Assembly: GCA_024036415.1 (NCBI GenBank)
Contig: JAMWET010001353.1
Span: 547,001 to 611,000, forward strand
Source of the DNA: Prochilodus magdalenae
Taxonomy: Eukaryota > Chordata > Actinopteri > Characiformes > Prochilodontidae
Length of the DNA: 64,000 nucleotides
Reading direction: 5' to 3'
The notes beneath the pieces are model-generated. The model was not told the origin of the DNA. It worked only from the letters and a program-made list of their open reading frames with translations, and ran no database searches. Position 1 is the first letter of the stretch; the number at the start of each line of letters is the position of its first letter. A program made the translations under genes and the position numbers. Positions 47,748-59,025 of the stretch are shown here, one piece after another.

Positions 47748-47781
<34 letters not shown>

Positions 47782-50700
47782 ATGCCCCTGTCTTTCATTC
47801 GTCTTTTTTTCTTTCTTTCTTTCCTCCTTTTTTTTTTTTTTAAACAGTGGCCTCCTGTTCACGTGGCTTCCCTGAGTTGTGAGACAGATACACATATTAA
47901 TTAAGACCAGTCCGTTTTCAGTGCCAGTGCCTTTATTCACAAGTGTTCATTTCATAGCACTGAGGGGAATTACACATAACACACAAGCTTACAACACGCC
48001 TAGACCATTCCTGATGGTCATACCAGCCTTCCCATCCCAGCATGTGCTGGTTTTGGTGGTGGTAAGACTGACAGCTTCAGTTGCTGCTGGTCAGCATGTA
48101 ACTGATCTGATGGTGACCGGCCGTGCTGCGGTATAGGGTTTAGACACTGGTCCAACATGCCTATGATTGGGGCAGGCTAACGCCAGTTAAACGCAGTTCG
48201 GGCTTGTGTGATTGTACACATTTTCTCAGCTCTACGTTTACAGCGTATGTGAAGCACTTTTGGGTGCCTTCCCTCGCCGGAAGTTCCTCTCCTCTATTAG
48301 TAAGTCTACTGAATATGGCACGCTCTTTGCGCGGCTCCTCTTCGCGCTCTCGCTCGGTTCGTCGCCCTTTGGCTGCGGGTGAGAGTGCCGGCGAGACCGT
48401 CCGAGGGCAAGCTCGCCTCCCCCTGCGCGCTTCCTCCAGCAGCGACACTGGAAAAGCCCACCCACCATCACAGCCCCGCCCAGCACCTCCGTGATGCCGC
48501 CAGTGTAGCCCAGAATGATGCAGTATCCCACGCGAATGTCGCTCGAGGGTGAGTTGATGTAGGCCAGGATATGGTGATACCACGCCACGGGGATGATGGC
48601 CAGTACGCCGGAGCTGAAGATGAGTAGGCCACCCAGTCCCGCCACCGGCCTCCTCGGCTTGCCCGTCCAACAGTGGGTCCCGATTGTGGTCAAGCCCAGG
48701 CCTACGAGGGTCACGATCAGACTCGCCACCATCATCCTCCGCGCGATCTCAATGATCTGGTTGTCGAAGTACTCTTTGTCCTCGTGGTTGCATAGCACGT
48801 CCCGGGACTCCGTGAAGGACCTGCAGATGTCCCATATCCCCTGGTGAAGCACCAGGTCCGGAGGGTGGCCGCTGATGTTGTGGATGGTGCGCCAGTTTGG
48901 CGCCACCGTGCTGGTCAGGTCCAAGATCCAGCCACAAGGCGCAAAAACTAAGCCCAGCAGCAAAATCCCAGGAGCTCTCATGGTGGGTTTAAAGGGTTCA
49001 CTGGAGAACCACAGCAGGCGCACGCTCACGAAAGAAAAAGGTTATGAGAGTTTTATAGACGTGTACCTGAAACTCGGGGAGGGTGGATCCCTCAAACTCC
49101 CACGGTTAAAGGCCATCACGTGGTGCGCTTTTCAGCCAGCATCAATACAGCCTCGGGTTTCGATAGCATTGTATTACAGTCCGCGGTGAATCAGGCATCA
49201 AAGGAGCCTAATGATAGTCCACTGAGTGTATTGCACATATGCCGAGGGAGATCTACAACGATCAACTTAATGACTGATTCAAACGCTAACCTAACCCGTG
49301 TCCCTGTCACTCCAGTGGAGGAGCTGTCTGCTCGGATTGTGTCATTATCCAGAGGCCCAGCTGTGGCCGTCACCCAGTCTGCTAGTGTAGCATTGAGATT
49401 TTATTGCTGTTTCTTGGTTTCAGTGATCGCAAGCTTCAGTGGGAAACGGGCGCTTGTAGCGCTTCATTTATGTCCACCTGTGTCTTTACTTTCATCCATA
49501 TCACCATCTCTCCGTCAGATGTTTACACCGGAAGGTGGTGTCTAACAACAGCATGCACTCCTAATCAGATGCTTCTTCTAGGGTTCTTTGGTCAATGGTT
49601 CTATGTAGATTTATGAACACTCAAAATTAGTATGTACATGTTTAAATGTCTCTATTCTGAAATCGCTCTGATGGAGAGTTAGCGGCCACTGATGAAAAGA
49701 GACAGCTGAGATGTAAAAACACTTCACCGTGTCCACTCGGTCAGGTTGTTAGTCCAGGTATGTTAAGTACTTACTTAATTACAAAAACAAGCCTCTTACA
49801 GTAACGTAAGGCCAAGTGCCTTACTCAAGGGCACACTAGTGGTAGGTTACCCATGACCTTTGTGGTTGTACTGTCCCCAGAGAGTACAGAACGTGCAACT
49901 TTGTCTGGGTGAGACATACCCATGCCTAAATGTTTTATTTTTCCCTTCATGGTGAAATGGTTCTCCAGATTGATGGGGAATATGTTGTGTATGGTTGTAT
50001 ATAGAACCTTAATGAAACTGGTTCTGTACAGCCAGAAAAAGGTTTCTGTTAATTTATTTATAAATATAGCCAATAGAAGAACCCATTGTAGTGCTATATA
50101 GAACCCTATATTTTCACCATCAAAAGAACAGTTGCACCCAGGTGGAAGTCTAATATTGCAATTGGGAAGGAAGATAAAGGTTACCAGGAACAATACATGA
50201 TAAAATATGTTGACTGGAATGGGGAATATTTATTGAGCTACACATACAGAAGTAGTGTCTCTCAGTATGGCATCAGGACGCCATGTTTGCTACCATAACA
50301 TGCCAAAGGCCTCAGCATGGCGTTGTAGAGGTTCCTGATGGTGTCCTGTGGTAATCCGTCCCATGCAGCTTGAATATTCAGCTTTTGCGGTAGGGGAGGA
50401 GGTGGAGTGACACCAGGCCTTCATATTGGTGCTGACTATGGTGCTGACACACATGGATTTGTTTGTTTGTCTCCACCAAGACAAAAGCGGTGACAGTGAC
50501 GTGGTGTTAGGGCAGTTGTAACGGTGTACTTGCATGTCCTGTGCTGGGACTAACGGGGTGACATTATGGAGGGCATCACTGCTCGCTGAATGTTCACAAT
50601 CATCGCTGTTGAGTCAGTCAGATACCGATTTAAACTTCATGTCAATGTCAACCTCAACCACCAACTTTCATTCTTGTCGGCTGATTCCATCTGGGTGTAA

Positions 50701-53042
50701 CTATTTTTTTGATAATGAGTGTACAACACCATCAGTCTTAAAACCCATTTCATCTGGGCATCATTTAGCCATGCAAATAGTTATTTGAGGATCCATAGTT
50801 CTATAAAATCTTGTAGAATCATTTTTAGAGTGTTGTTGTTGGGGCTGGGTTTGTCCCTCTATTGTATGGGCATGATGATAGTAGAAGTCTAAACAAACCA
50901 ATGACCCAGTGGTGAACACCTCATACTGTAGAACAGCCCTGAGTGAGGTTATAGACGGTGAAAGTTGTTCTTTTTTACTGACACACAGAACCTTTGTTAA
51001 GAAAAAATATATTTTCTTTGTTACTTGAGGACATAACAGGTGGGTAAAGTCAGAGACGTGAGTGTGTATTTATATATTGTAATTTTAATGTTGTTTATAT
51101 TTTGAATAGTGATATAATGAACAACATTATTAAATAAATTAATAATAATAATATTGATTATTGTAAAATATTATTATTAATAATTAATGGTGATAAATGC
51201 TGGTTAAAGGGGCCCCTTTTAATTCTTTGTCTAGGGCCCCAACAGACTTCAGAATTGCCACTGGGTAAAGCAGCTTAAAACTATATTGTATGAAAGTATT
51301 CTTCCATCAGCGAAACAGTGGCTCTATTAGAATAGAAACTCTATTACCAATAGAAGCAACTCCCAAAAATCTCCTCAGTTTCGTTCAGGACTGCCATATC
51401 TCTAGGCTTGTGTGCTGAAGTTGGTCAGGCATTGTTCTTCTGTTTTATATTATCATTTTGGTGTGAGATAAGAACAAAAGCAGGTAACACCAGGTCCTGC
51501 CAGTTAATTACAAACATAAACCTGGGCCTTTCCTCACAAATATAAATGACTATACTCTTAAAGATAGAAGGGTCTTTAGACAATGGTTTTATATAGAACC
51601 ACAGACACTCAGAATACCATGGCATTATCTGCAGAAAAGTACAAATTCATCCGATTATGTACATGTGAATACTGAGTACCAGTCAGAAGTTCGTAGAAGT
51701 TCTCCTTATATTTAGCTTAATGCTTTGCTTGAGAATAAAACTGAAGACATCAAACCATGTATCACTCATTAAATTATACAGTCATTTTAAAATCCTCCAA
51801 AATGGAACTTGAATTCTACTGATCTGTCCATCATGAATATCCACTGAACTGAAAGGGTAATCAGAGCTTTTAAACTGGGAATAAAACAGAGAAGTTTTTT
51901 TGCGCAACAAAATGTATATTAGAAGTGGCAGTATAGTAAAAATGTAATGTAATATGTATATACTGTGATTCAGTGTGATATGTAATAGTGTGAGTATATG
52001 TGGTCTATCAGGATATGTACTGTTTCAGACATCACATCAGTTAGAACTGTTAAGTGTAAGTCATTAAGCAACAACATCTATCTTCACCCTGCATCTGTAC
52101 CCTGACTCCGCCCCTTCCCGTCTCTTTCTCCTGTTTTTCAGTTCCAGCTCTCCTCCCTTTGAGCCTGACCCGGAGAGTTGGTCACCCGTACCAGAACCGC
52201 ACGCCCCCCAAGCGGAAAAAGCCACGCACTTCCTTCAGTCGCATGCAGATCTGCGAGCTGGAGAAGCGCTTCCACAGGCAGAAGTATTTAGCCAGTGCTG
52301 AGCGTGCGTCTCTGGCCAAGAGCCTCAAAATGACCGACGCTCAGGTCAAAACCTGGTTCCAGAACCGCAGGACCAAATGGAGGTGAGGACGAGGAGGGCC
52401 ATGAGCCACCATCATACACATGAACCTACTTCTTCAAACACGAACTTGGATCAGTCACTGTTTCCTTTCTTTACTTTGCCGTATGTCTTTTATATCTAGT
52501 TTTGATTAAAATTTTAATAACCTTAAAGCCTCTACAGGCTTATACTAAACAGTTCCAACAGATGAGAGTCTGAAACAATAAATATCCTGATATATATTGC
52601 ACATATACGTCATCTATCGCCCATCTATTTGTTCAAAATGTACTGTAATATATTGTAATTATTTACAGTAATTCCATAATGCAAAATCAAACACAAGACA
52701 TTCTGGAAGTTCATTCTGTTATAACTTTAATACAGACGTTAATTATCTATCTATCTATCTATCTAGCTATCTAGCTATCTATCTAGCTAGCTATCTAATC
52801 GTTTTGATTTTGCTCTAAATCCCTGCAGGAGACAGACGGCGGAGGAGCGGGAGGCAGAGCGTCAGCAGGCCAACCGGATGCTGCTCCAGCTACAGGCTGA
52901 TGCACTGCAGAAGTCCCTTAGTGACTCAGTGTCAGTAGACCCTCTCTGTGTACATAATTCCTCCCTGTACGCCCTGCAGAACCTGCAGCCGTGGGCTCAG
53001 GACAAACATGGCAAACTGACCACCACTACATCCCTGGCCTAA
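45249..53042 (+). CDS. tlx3: TLX-family homeobox transcription factor, probably TLX3
   Basis: TLX proteins are nuclear homeodomain factors; TLX3 is known for specifying sensory and other neurons. Coding exons are 45249-45627, 52142-52382 and 52829-53042. GT-AG introns and matching phases give 277 residues (human TLX3 is about 291). Residues 21-29 are the Eh1-like RFGIDQILG motif, 76-86 [11 protein letters not shown] and 110-112 FPW. The homeodomain spans 151-210 with the TLX-diagnostic Thr at homeodomain position 47 (residue 197, VKTWFQNRR). The conserved tail includes [39 protein letters not shown] and [18 protein letters not shown] fit TLX3 better than TLX1 or TLX2, and the hrh2/kcnip1 neighbourhood agrees. 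The ATG is the first of the conserved frame. Intron 1 is 6.5 kb and contains a claudin gene on the other strand. The a or b teleost paralogue is unresolved. Confidence 0.93.
45951..46277. repeat. (ATT)n/(AAT)n triplet arrays in tlx intron 1
   Basis: Two arrays are present. One is (ATT)n passing into (GTT)n at about 45951-46018. The other is (AAT)n with interruptions then (ATT)n then (AAT)n at about 46095-46277. The second is self-complementary in the same way as 41713-41871. A (GA)n tract at about 45876-45915 precedes them. Open frames here are artefacts. Confidence 0.95.
46278..47931. other. tlx intron 1, proximal part
   Basis: Non-repetitive sequence at about 46380-47060 has moderate GC and could hold regulatory elements. 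From 47430 it becomes simple-sequence rich, with (TA)n at about 47753-47781 and T-rich runs at 47806-47842. A short CTAAAGCTGCTTTAAAAG-containing fish repeat fragment lies near 47606-47690. No exon is seen. Confidence 0.35.
47932..47937 (-). terminator. Claudin polyadenylation signal
   Basis: TTTATT on the + strand is AATAAA on the - strand, about 300 bp past the claudin stop codon. It is the nearest canonical signal, consistent with a short 3' UTR. Confidence 0.5.
48238..48981 (-). CDS. Claudin-23-like tight-junction protein (single exon)
   Basis: Claudins are four-pass membrane proteins that form or modulate paracellular tight-junction strands. From the ATG at 48981 the product is 247 residues. 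Extracellular loop 1 has the claudin signature Trp30...Gly48-Ile-Trp50...Cys53...Cys64 (GIW instead of the usual GLW). Hydrophobic segments lie near 5-24, 80-101, 112-137 and 150-177, and a basic, serine-rich tail of about 70 residues follows. The [20 protein letters not shown] and ILGYTGG segments resemble claudin-23 best. The start is chosen for its strong context (CCCACCATGA); upstream in-frame sequence offers only GTG. The tail ends SHTL rather than the YV of classical claudins. It lies entirely within tlx intron 1, antisense. Codon use is GC-rich relative to surrounding DNA, as expected for a real exon. Confidence 0.9.
   Translation of the reverse strand: MRAPGILLLGLVFAPCGWILDLTSTVAPNWRTIHNISGHPPDLVLHQGIWDICRSFTESRDVLCNHEDKEYFDNQIIEIARRMMVASLIVTLVGLGLTTIGTHCWTGKPRRPVAGLGGLLIFSSGVLAIIPVAWYHHILAYINSPSSDIRVGYCIILGYTGGITEVLGGAVMVGGLFQCRCWRKRAGGGELALGRSRRHSHPQPKGDEPSESAKRSRAKSVPYSVDLLIEERNFRRGKAPKSASHTL
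49030..50115. other. Claudin upstream region in tlx intron 1
   Basis: The 5' flank of the claudin gene is at the low-coordinate end, and its promoter is probably within 49030-49500. No TATA box is obvious. No other gene is recognised; open frames at 49120-49545 and 49825-50193 have no recognisable product. Confidence 0.35.
50116..50725. repeat. Interspersed repeat family A, copy 3 (most complete)
   Basis: Left end ATCAAAAGAACAGTTGCACC and right end GGGTGTAACTATTTTTTTGAT form an imperfect terminal inverted repeat. The interior (GAATATTTATTGAGCTACAC, GTGTCTCTCAGTATGGCATC, GGTGTCCTGTGGTAATCC) is partly shared, in reverse, with 9905-10341. No intact reading frame. It lies in tlx intron 1. Confidence 0.6.
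50726..51621. other. tlx intron 1, distal part
   Basis: AT-rich with an AATAATAAT-type stretch near 51135-51195. No exon or recognisable repeat family. Confidence 0.35.
51622..51850. repeat. Interspersed repeat family C, copy 2
   Basis: Shares GCATTATCTGCAGAAAAGTA, GTACCAGTCAGAAGTTCG, AACTGAAGACATCAAACC and CACTCATTAAATTATACAG with 33415-33660, and in reverse with 59026-59205. It lies in tlx intron 1. Confidence 0.55.
52746..52797. repeat. (ATCT)n/(AGCT)n microsatellite in tlx intron 2
   Basis: A tetranucleotide ATCT array with AGCT variants, ending 31 bp before tlx exon 3. Length change here could shift the branch-point region, though the acceptor itself (CCCTGCAG) lies outside the array. 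Confidence 0.95.
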
Positions 53043-53907
53043 AACAGCACTAGCACCCATACGCTAAAGGTTCAGGGTTTTGAGTGCTTATGATGTGTCT
53101 AGATCAGGTAGAAGATCAGTTTTGCCTCATCATGTCCTTAAATAGAGGCTAAGCATAATAGTGCAGTGATGCAGGAGGGAAATCAAATTCACCAAGGGGT
53201 GCTGCATCAAAATATGCAATCAGCGTTTCTCCTCTGCAAAGTGACCCATTCAAGTCATATTTGAGGACTCAAGATAATCCAGGAAGGCATAAAGCTCATG
53301 TTTGATTTGATATACAAACAAAACAAACAAAACAACAAGGTTCACAATTAAAATGAGGTTTCTCATAGCATCATATTTATATGATTAACATTAGGTAACA
53401 TCAGCTGAAGAGCGTCTTTAGCCTTTCTAAACTTTCATAGATATAAACAAACAAAAGGAGGACTTCCCTGCAAGCCTGCAGAGACATATCAGCGTCATTC
53501 ACTGTTTGTTCACTGTCTGTAGTCTACAAAACCTTCTGTGAAACTGTTGGCGTCACAGTTTTTTTTTTTTTGGCTGTGGAGTATTTGGTTACATCTTTAA
53601 CTTTTATATGGAAAGATACAGTGTACATTCTGCTCATCTTCAATAACTGTTTACCCTGATCGTTTACTGGCTGTGTGACTAATCATCAGGTGAGAGAATA
53701 GTCTTGGGACTGTATTACCGCAATGGCAGTGTTAATGTTAAGCCAAGCTGTGGCCGGTGTCTCGGCCTGATTCACTGCCAGAAAGGCTGGACGGGGTGAT
53801 CCATAAGCCAAAGCACAATGAGGAACTTGATCCCTGTATATTCTATACACTTAAAAGAAGACGTTTGTGTAAAAGTGCAGAAGTGTTCCTTTTTGTCAGC
53901 ATATACA
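53043..53907. other. tlx 3' UTR and flank
   Basis: Presumed 3' UTR. No clear AATAAA is seen in this stretch, so the transcript end cannot be placed. Non-repetitive, AT-rich. Confidence 0.35.
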
Positions 53908-54125
53908 GTCACTGGCCACTTTATTAGGTACCCCCTTTTGTTTCTACACTCGTCAGCTCCACTTACAATAGAGGTGCACTTTGTAGTTCTACAATGGCAG
54001 ATTGTGAGCTGATCTGATTCTCTGCGATTGTAGAACTACAAGGGTCACATATGATAAGTGGAGCTGATAAAATTGACCATGAGTGTAGAAACAAGAAGGT
54101 GCACCTGAACAGGTACATACACGAT
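53908..54125. repeat. Palindromic MITE-like repeat
   Basis: It begins TCACTGGCCACTTTATTAGG, a motif common to a widespread fish repeat. The interior is an imperfect palindrome: TTGTTTCTACACTC...CAGCTCCACTTA pairs with ATAAGTGGAGCTG...GAGTGTAGAAACAAG, and TTGTAGTTCTACAATG pairs with ATTGTAGAACTACAA. Confidence 0.65.
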
Positions 54126-54129
54126 TCTA

Positions 54130-54335
54130 AATAATGCAAAATGCAGAACAAAAAATCTATCAGTGACTGTAAAATCCAGGACAAAAAATCTACTGGTGAC
54201 TGCAACATCCAGGATCAAGAACCCTTTGGTAAAATCCAGAACTGAAACCTGCCGGTATATACAAAATCCATTACTGAAAACCTGCCTGTGGCTGCAAAAT
54301 CCAGGACCCTAAACTTACTGGTGTCTGAAAAATGA
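54130..54335. repeat. Degenerate ~32-bp tandem repeat
   Basis: About six imperfect units of the form ACTG(C/T)AAAATCCAGGACAAAAAA followed by TCTACTGGTG. Divergence increases toward the right end. Confidence 0.7.
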
Positions 54336-55591
54336 CAACTGGGTTTAGGCTAGATTTGGAGACCTCTGTCCAGGACTGATGCTTAACATTTTAAATCCTG
54401 GATATGAAATCTTTGTATGAACACTAGACATCTGTTCTGAATGTTTTAATGTGGGTGCAAAGTGTGTATAAGGAAATGTTAATGTAAATAATATTGTTCA
54501 TAATATCTGTTATAAGATGTTTTGACAAATGTTTGTCTTTGCTAATATGTCTATAATTGAAACAAAATGGATGTATATTTAGAGTAAAATGGGTGTAAGA
54601 AAAACAATCAGCATTATTCTTTGAAAATTTTTTATTGTTAAATCTCATTTTATACAGCAACAAGAAAGTATGTTTCCTGTGTCCGTCTGCCTGCTTGTCT
54701 GTCTGTTTGTCCAACTGTCTTATTTGCCTCAGCCTGGGGTGCAATTTGTTCAAAAACAGTGACTGGTTGGTTCAGCATTGTGCGCAGAATCACATTCATA
54801 GTATTGTAATTGAAAATAGTCCATGGAGAGGTAAATAGGGCCCATGGTGTAGCAGTATTTCTCATTTTCCTCTCTCTGCTGAGTCTGCTCACAGTGAGTG
54901 GAGATATGGCTGTATGAGTATTGCACATTACTCCGTTTTGATCACTCCTCTATAAGACTTGATCATTTTTTAATTGGTTGATTGGAGGTCTCAAAAAAGA
55001 TACAACCATCATAAGCTCTGTTATGATTTCAGGATTCTGTACAATTTCACAGTGGAATATAGGAGAGACCAACACTGGCTGGTTGAGAAGGAAGCAGGCG
55101 GTAAATGCTGCCTCAGCACAATTCTGTGATTATTAGATTAAATAAACGAAAATGTCAGACTCGATTCGTCCCCAACAGTAGTGCTGATTCCACATCGATG
55201 GTTCTTTTTCTCCAGGCAACGAATAACATCGAGAATTCTAGCTGTTTGCTGATTTTGTCTTCTCTTTTTTATGAAGCCCATCTTTCAGCACTTTAGCACA
55301 GTGGGTGGTTTAATATGCACTCTTAACAATAAAGGTGTTCTTCGAAGTGATTCTACGGTGATTATTAAAGAACCTCTTTTGTAAGTGAGATGTGGTGGTG
55401 TGAAGAACTTCCATATGATGTAATGAATATATAATGAAGTCTTTTTCCTATAACTGTATGTCCAAACCAAGAACCATAAAGGAACCCTTATTATTAAGAG
55501 TGTCCAATCTCTTAATAATAATTACACAGTTAGAGTTTTAACATAATAACATCATATCTATGTATCCATAAAATGTCAGCCATAGGTGGCA
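54336..55591. other. Intergenic sequence, nothing recognised
   Basis: No exon or clear repeat. A CTGTCTG-type short repeat lies near 54680-54715. The segment at 54855-54910 weakly resembles 56355-56405 (CACAGTG-GTGGAG-TATGGCT). Confidence 0.35.
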
Positions 55592-56056
55592 TTTACACTG
55601 CATGTCCAAAGGCTTGTAGACACCTGCTCAACCAACATTGCTCCTGAAATCAAGAGCGTTAATAAGGGTTTGACCCAACTTTGCAGCAGTAGCAGCCTTC
55701 ACTCTTCCAGGAGGTCTTTAACCTAGAGCTTTACACTGTTGGAACTGATGGAACTTTGCTATGAAGATATGATTGAGGTCATTGATTTGCATTAACGAGG
55801 TCAGCTACCAATTAGTTATGGGTCAAAAGCTCTACTCCAGCTCTTCCCAAAGACATCAAATGGAGCTCCATCACTCCAGAGAACAGTTATTAAACCTCTT
55901 TAAACCCCTCTAGCTGATGTTTGGGAGTGGACATGCTGATCTTAGGCCTATGTGCAGTGGCTCCAGACTATTCCAGTGCTGCACATGTGCAATTTAGCAA
56001 TGAGTGTACCCTACCGTTGAACAGGTATCTGTATTGCTTTGGACACAGAGTGTATG
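55592..56056. mobile_element. Non-autonomous DNA element (TGTCCAAA/TTTGGACA termini)
   Basis: The left end ACACTGCATGTCCAAAGGCT and right end GCTTTGGACACAGAGTGTA are inverted. The interior (AGACACCTGCTC, CTGAAATCAAG, CTTCCAGGAGG, GGAGCTCCATCACTCCAGAG) has the signature of a very common teleost repeat with TTTGGACAT-type ends. There is no reading frame; it is decayed relative to typical copies. Confidence 0.6.
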
Positions 56057-58270
56057 TTGCAACTCATTCTCTCCAAAAATGAAGTCATTCAGTACGGTGC
56101 ATTATACGTACATGATGCTTTCAATACTTTATCATTATCACCATTATCCTAAATTAACATCATATTAAAACAATATTAATTACAATTTTTCAGGAGGGCA
56201 ATAAAGACAGGGAGGGACACACAGTCCTTGTGGTCTAGACAGGCATTAGCTACACCTGTATTATAGATTATATAACTGAGTGTTCACAGACGTCCACTGA
56301 TGAAGTCTCCAAACTAAAATAATGGCTTACTTTCTCCTTTCAACAACAACTCTCTCCCTTCCTCTCTCTTGATCCACATCACAGTGCGTGGAGGTATGGC
56401 TTTATGGCTGTCGAGCAGTACTGATTTTGGTAGTTCACAGTTCCAACACAATAAAACAGAAAACATACCCACAAAACAACATGCAGAATGATGTGACGCA
56501 GCAAGGTGTGGTATAAAAAGCACACGGTGAGTGAAAGTTCTGACTTACCACTTGGTCAAATATCATAGAACACCGAATCACACAGGCAGGACTTCCCTAA
56601 ATATCTGACAGTGTCAGACAGAGATACAGACAGACAGACAGACTGACAGACTGATCTGGACCTAAGGCCAATAAACAAGCACAAACACACAAACAACATA
56701 ATAGTACTGTAGCACAAATACACAGAGACAACAACAACAGCAACAACACATACAGACTAGACTCCACATTTCAAAGCAAGCATCAGTGCAGAAACACTGC
56801 AGCAGTCTGATTTTCCACAAGTAATACAGCTTTACACATTATCAGAGACTTTACGGCATAGTGAGACGGTGAGGAATAGGGAGCAACACTCAGAAACAGA
56901 GCGACTGAACCTTACAGACAGAAGTCTAGACTTAAGTTTGTTCCAAGCTAATAACACTTATTCTGTACATAGCTGAACAATCGCCACACGTACAGATAGC
57001 ATATCTATTCATATCTCTTCATATTATGGGCTAATTCCAAAGTTCCTCAAGACTGGCAATGCTTGTGTTTAACCAGCAGAAACCTATAAGTTACCTCAGC
57101 ATATATTTCTAAGATCCCATAAGATTTATATAAAATATAGCTCTCTGACACTAAAGCTTCCAAACATGATATTAAAGATTAGGCTATGCTAAATATGAGC
57201 CATATGTCTCCTAAAATGCATCCTTCCTTCACTGAAGGGTTTCATTCAAACGGTTTATTAGCTGCATCCCCTGTCAGGCAAAGGCAGGTCTATCTTTAGG
57301 CCACGGCTAGAAAACATTAAGGTCTGGCCATTTCAACTATTCAAACTTTGATGTACTTGCCAAGTCTTGACTTTAACACCTCCCGTCCTTTTACGTGTCA
57401 AATATGGAAGGGCTGTGAGGCATGGGGCTCACCACGGGAGCAGCACTGGGGAATTGTTTTTAAGACCTATTTATGGTTGCATTAAGTCAAACTACATGTG
57501 GTCTGGATGGAAGAACACTTGGGGCTTGCACTGAAAACCCCCCAAATAATGTTTGAGTGTAACGCAGGTTACACAAAAGTTGTGCTGTACTCACCAGTTC
57601 ATCTGCCCAATCACATGTACCAGTGACTTAGCTTTTACCTGGCTGAGCTTCACCTTGTTATTGTTCCCCTAAAAACCCTTTTCATTTCTCAGAACAGTAG
57701 TACATACGTCACTTCACGATACCCAGTAGTAAACATTATTAGTTGAATGGGATCCTCAGAACCGTGACCTCCAAACCTGTCCTTTAAAGGTCGTATAACT
57801 GTCAGAAGTATGTCCTCTAAACTTCTTGCTCTAAAAGTTCTTCTAGACTTCAGACACTGTGCTATGGGCCCTATCTGAAACCTCATAACGAGTCTCAATC
57901 CTGTGAGTGAAGCACCTCATTCATAACCGGAATGCTAAACATGTGTTACTATGGAACAGGAACATGGCCGAATGGGTCTGTGACGGATTTCAGAAGCTCA
58001 AGGGTTTCCTGGATAACAGCCCACCAACATCAATATTACCATGGTAACACGCCACAGCTACACATGTGGCAGTGTAGCACTGATGTCCAGCTAGGCTACA
58101 GAAACAGCTACAGGTTACCATAGTCATATGAACAGAATGAGACAAAGGAGCTTCTTCTTCTTTGGCTCCTTCTGGAAAAAAAGAGTTTGCAGAAAGTCTA
58201 TCAGTCCTCTTCGTTCTCCCTTTACTTCTTTCCCCTTTCTCATTTTCCTCTTTCCGTCCTGCGTTCCTCT
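56057..58270. other. kcnip1 3' UTR and flank
   Basis: The right part (about 57240-58270) is the presumed 3' UTR of the - strand KChIP gene. The left part is intergenic, with a (CAGA)n run near 56617-56645. No other exon is seen. Confidence 0.4.
57254..57259 (-). terminator. Candidate kcnip1 polyadenylation signal
   Basis: TTTATT on + reads AATAAA on -, about 1.0 kb past the KChIP stop codon. I saw no closer canonical signal, but non-canonical signals are possible. Confidence 0.35.
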
Positions 58271-58554
58271 TTATATCACATTCTCGAAAAGTTGCAATGA
58301 TCTCATGATGTTTTCATCCTACAGAAAACAGACAGAGGACACAGGCTAACTTGACATGTCAAACACTTCAGACAGAGGGGTTCTGCATGGTGCAGTGATT
58401 TATGTGTGCACTAGAAGGCAGCAAACACAAGGAATAGTAAAACTACAGTACGGGAAGTAGAGAAAAGGGGATTGAAGGGAACGGCTGATACCTCTTGACA
58501 GGACAGAATGAACTCATCAAGAGTGACAACGCCGTCTCTGTTTTTGTCCATTTT
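58271..58554 (-). CDS. kcnip1: Kv channel-interacting protein, last two coding exons (partial)
   Basis: KChIPs are cytosolic EF-hand calcium sensors of the recoverin family that bind Kv4 potassium channels and alter their surface expression and gating. Two exons are visible. The exon 58554-58492 (63 nt, 21 codons: KMDKNRDGVVTLDEF...CQE) is flanked by CTGCAG and GTATCA. The final coding exon 58318-58271 (DENIMRSLQLFENVI, TAA stop) has acceptor TCTGTAG. The separating intron is 173 bp. The first exon carries EF-hand 4 with a canonical loop (Asp1, Asn3, Asp5, Gly6, Glu12). The 21-codon exon and last-exon structure match the KChIP gene family. VTLDEF and RSLQLF fit KCNIP1 while ENVI resembles KCNIP4, so the paralogue call leans on synteny with tlx3 and hrh2. 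Upstream exons were not found up to the window edge, so this intron exceeds 5.4 kb. Confidence 0.85.
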
Positions 58555-58699
58555 CTGCAGATCAGAAAGAGAAGGTCATCAGTCCACATCTGATAACTAT
58601 AAAAACTCATCAGTTCATTTAAATTTCTAACATACAATATACATCACAGTGCTAAATGGATGATGATGGTGATTTTAAAGTATATGGACTGACCTACTG

Positions 58700-59025
58700 T
58701 TATCTTCCATCCACACTGTATATCTGTAGTGTATGTATATACATATATAATATAATATTCTATGCCCTGTATACACCCTGCATCTCTCATCTACCTCAGC
58801 CTTACCATAGTGCTATATGGTAATGTGTACATCTGCATATATCATAGTTTTTATTCATAACTGTAAATTAGTGTAACAGAGATTTTGTGTTTAGTACTGT
58901 ATATATTTATTGTCTATTTATATGTTTGTACTGAAGTACTGTAAGCACTACGCACCTAAGTTTTTCACTCACCTTCACACCTGTGAAAATGTGATGTGAC
59001 AAAGTGATTTGATTTGATGGACAGA
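58700..59025 (+). repeat. LINE-like 3' tail
   Basis: AT-rich sequence ends TGTGATGTGACAAAGTGATTTGATTTGATGG, in the style of fish LINE 3' ends and similar to 23560-23635. No coding remnant is visible. It lies in a kcnip1 intron. Confidence 0.4.

Noticed and set aside
48982..49029. Longer claudin start 16 codons upstream
   Set aside because: The upstream initiator would be GTG. The ATG at 48981 has a strong Kozak context and aligns with claudin N-termini.
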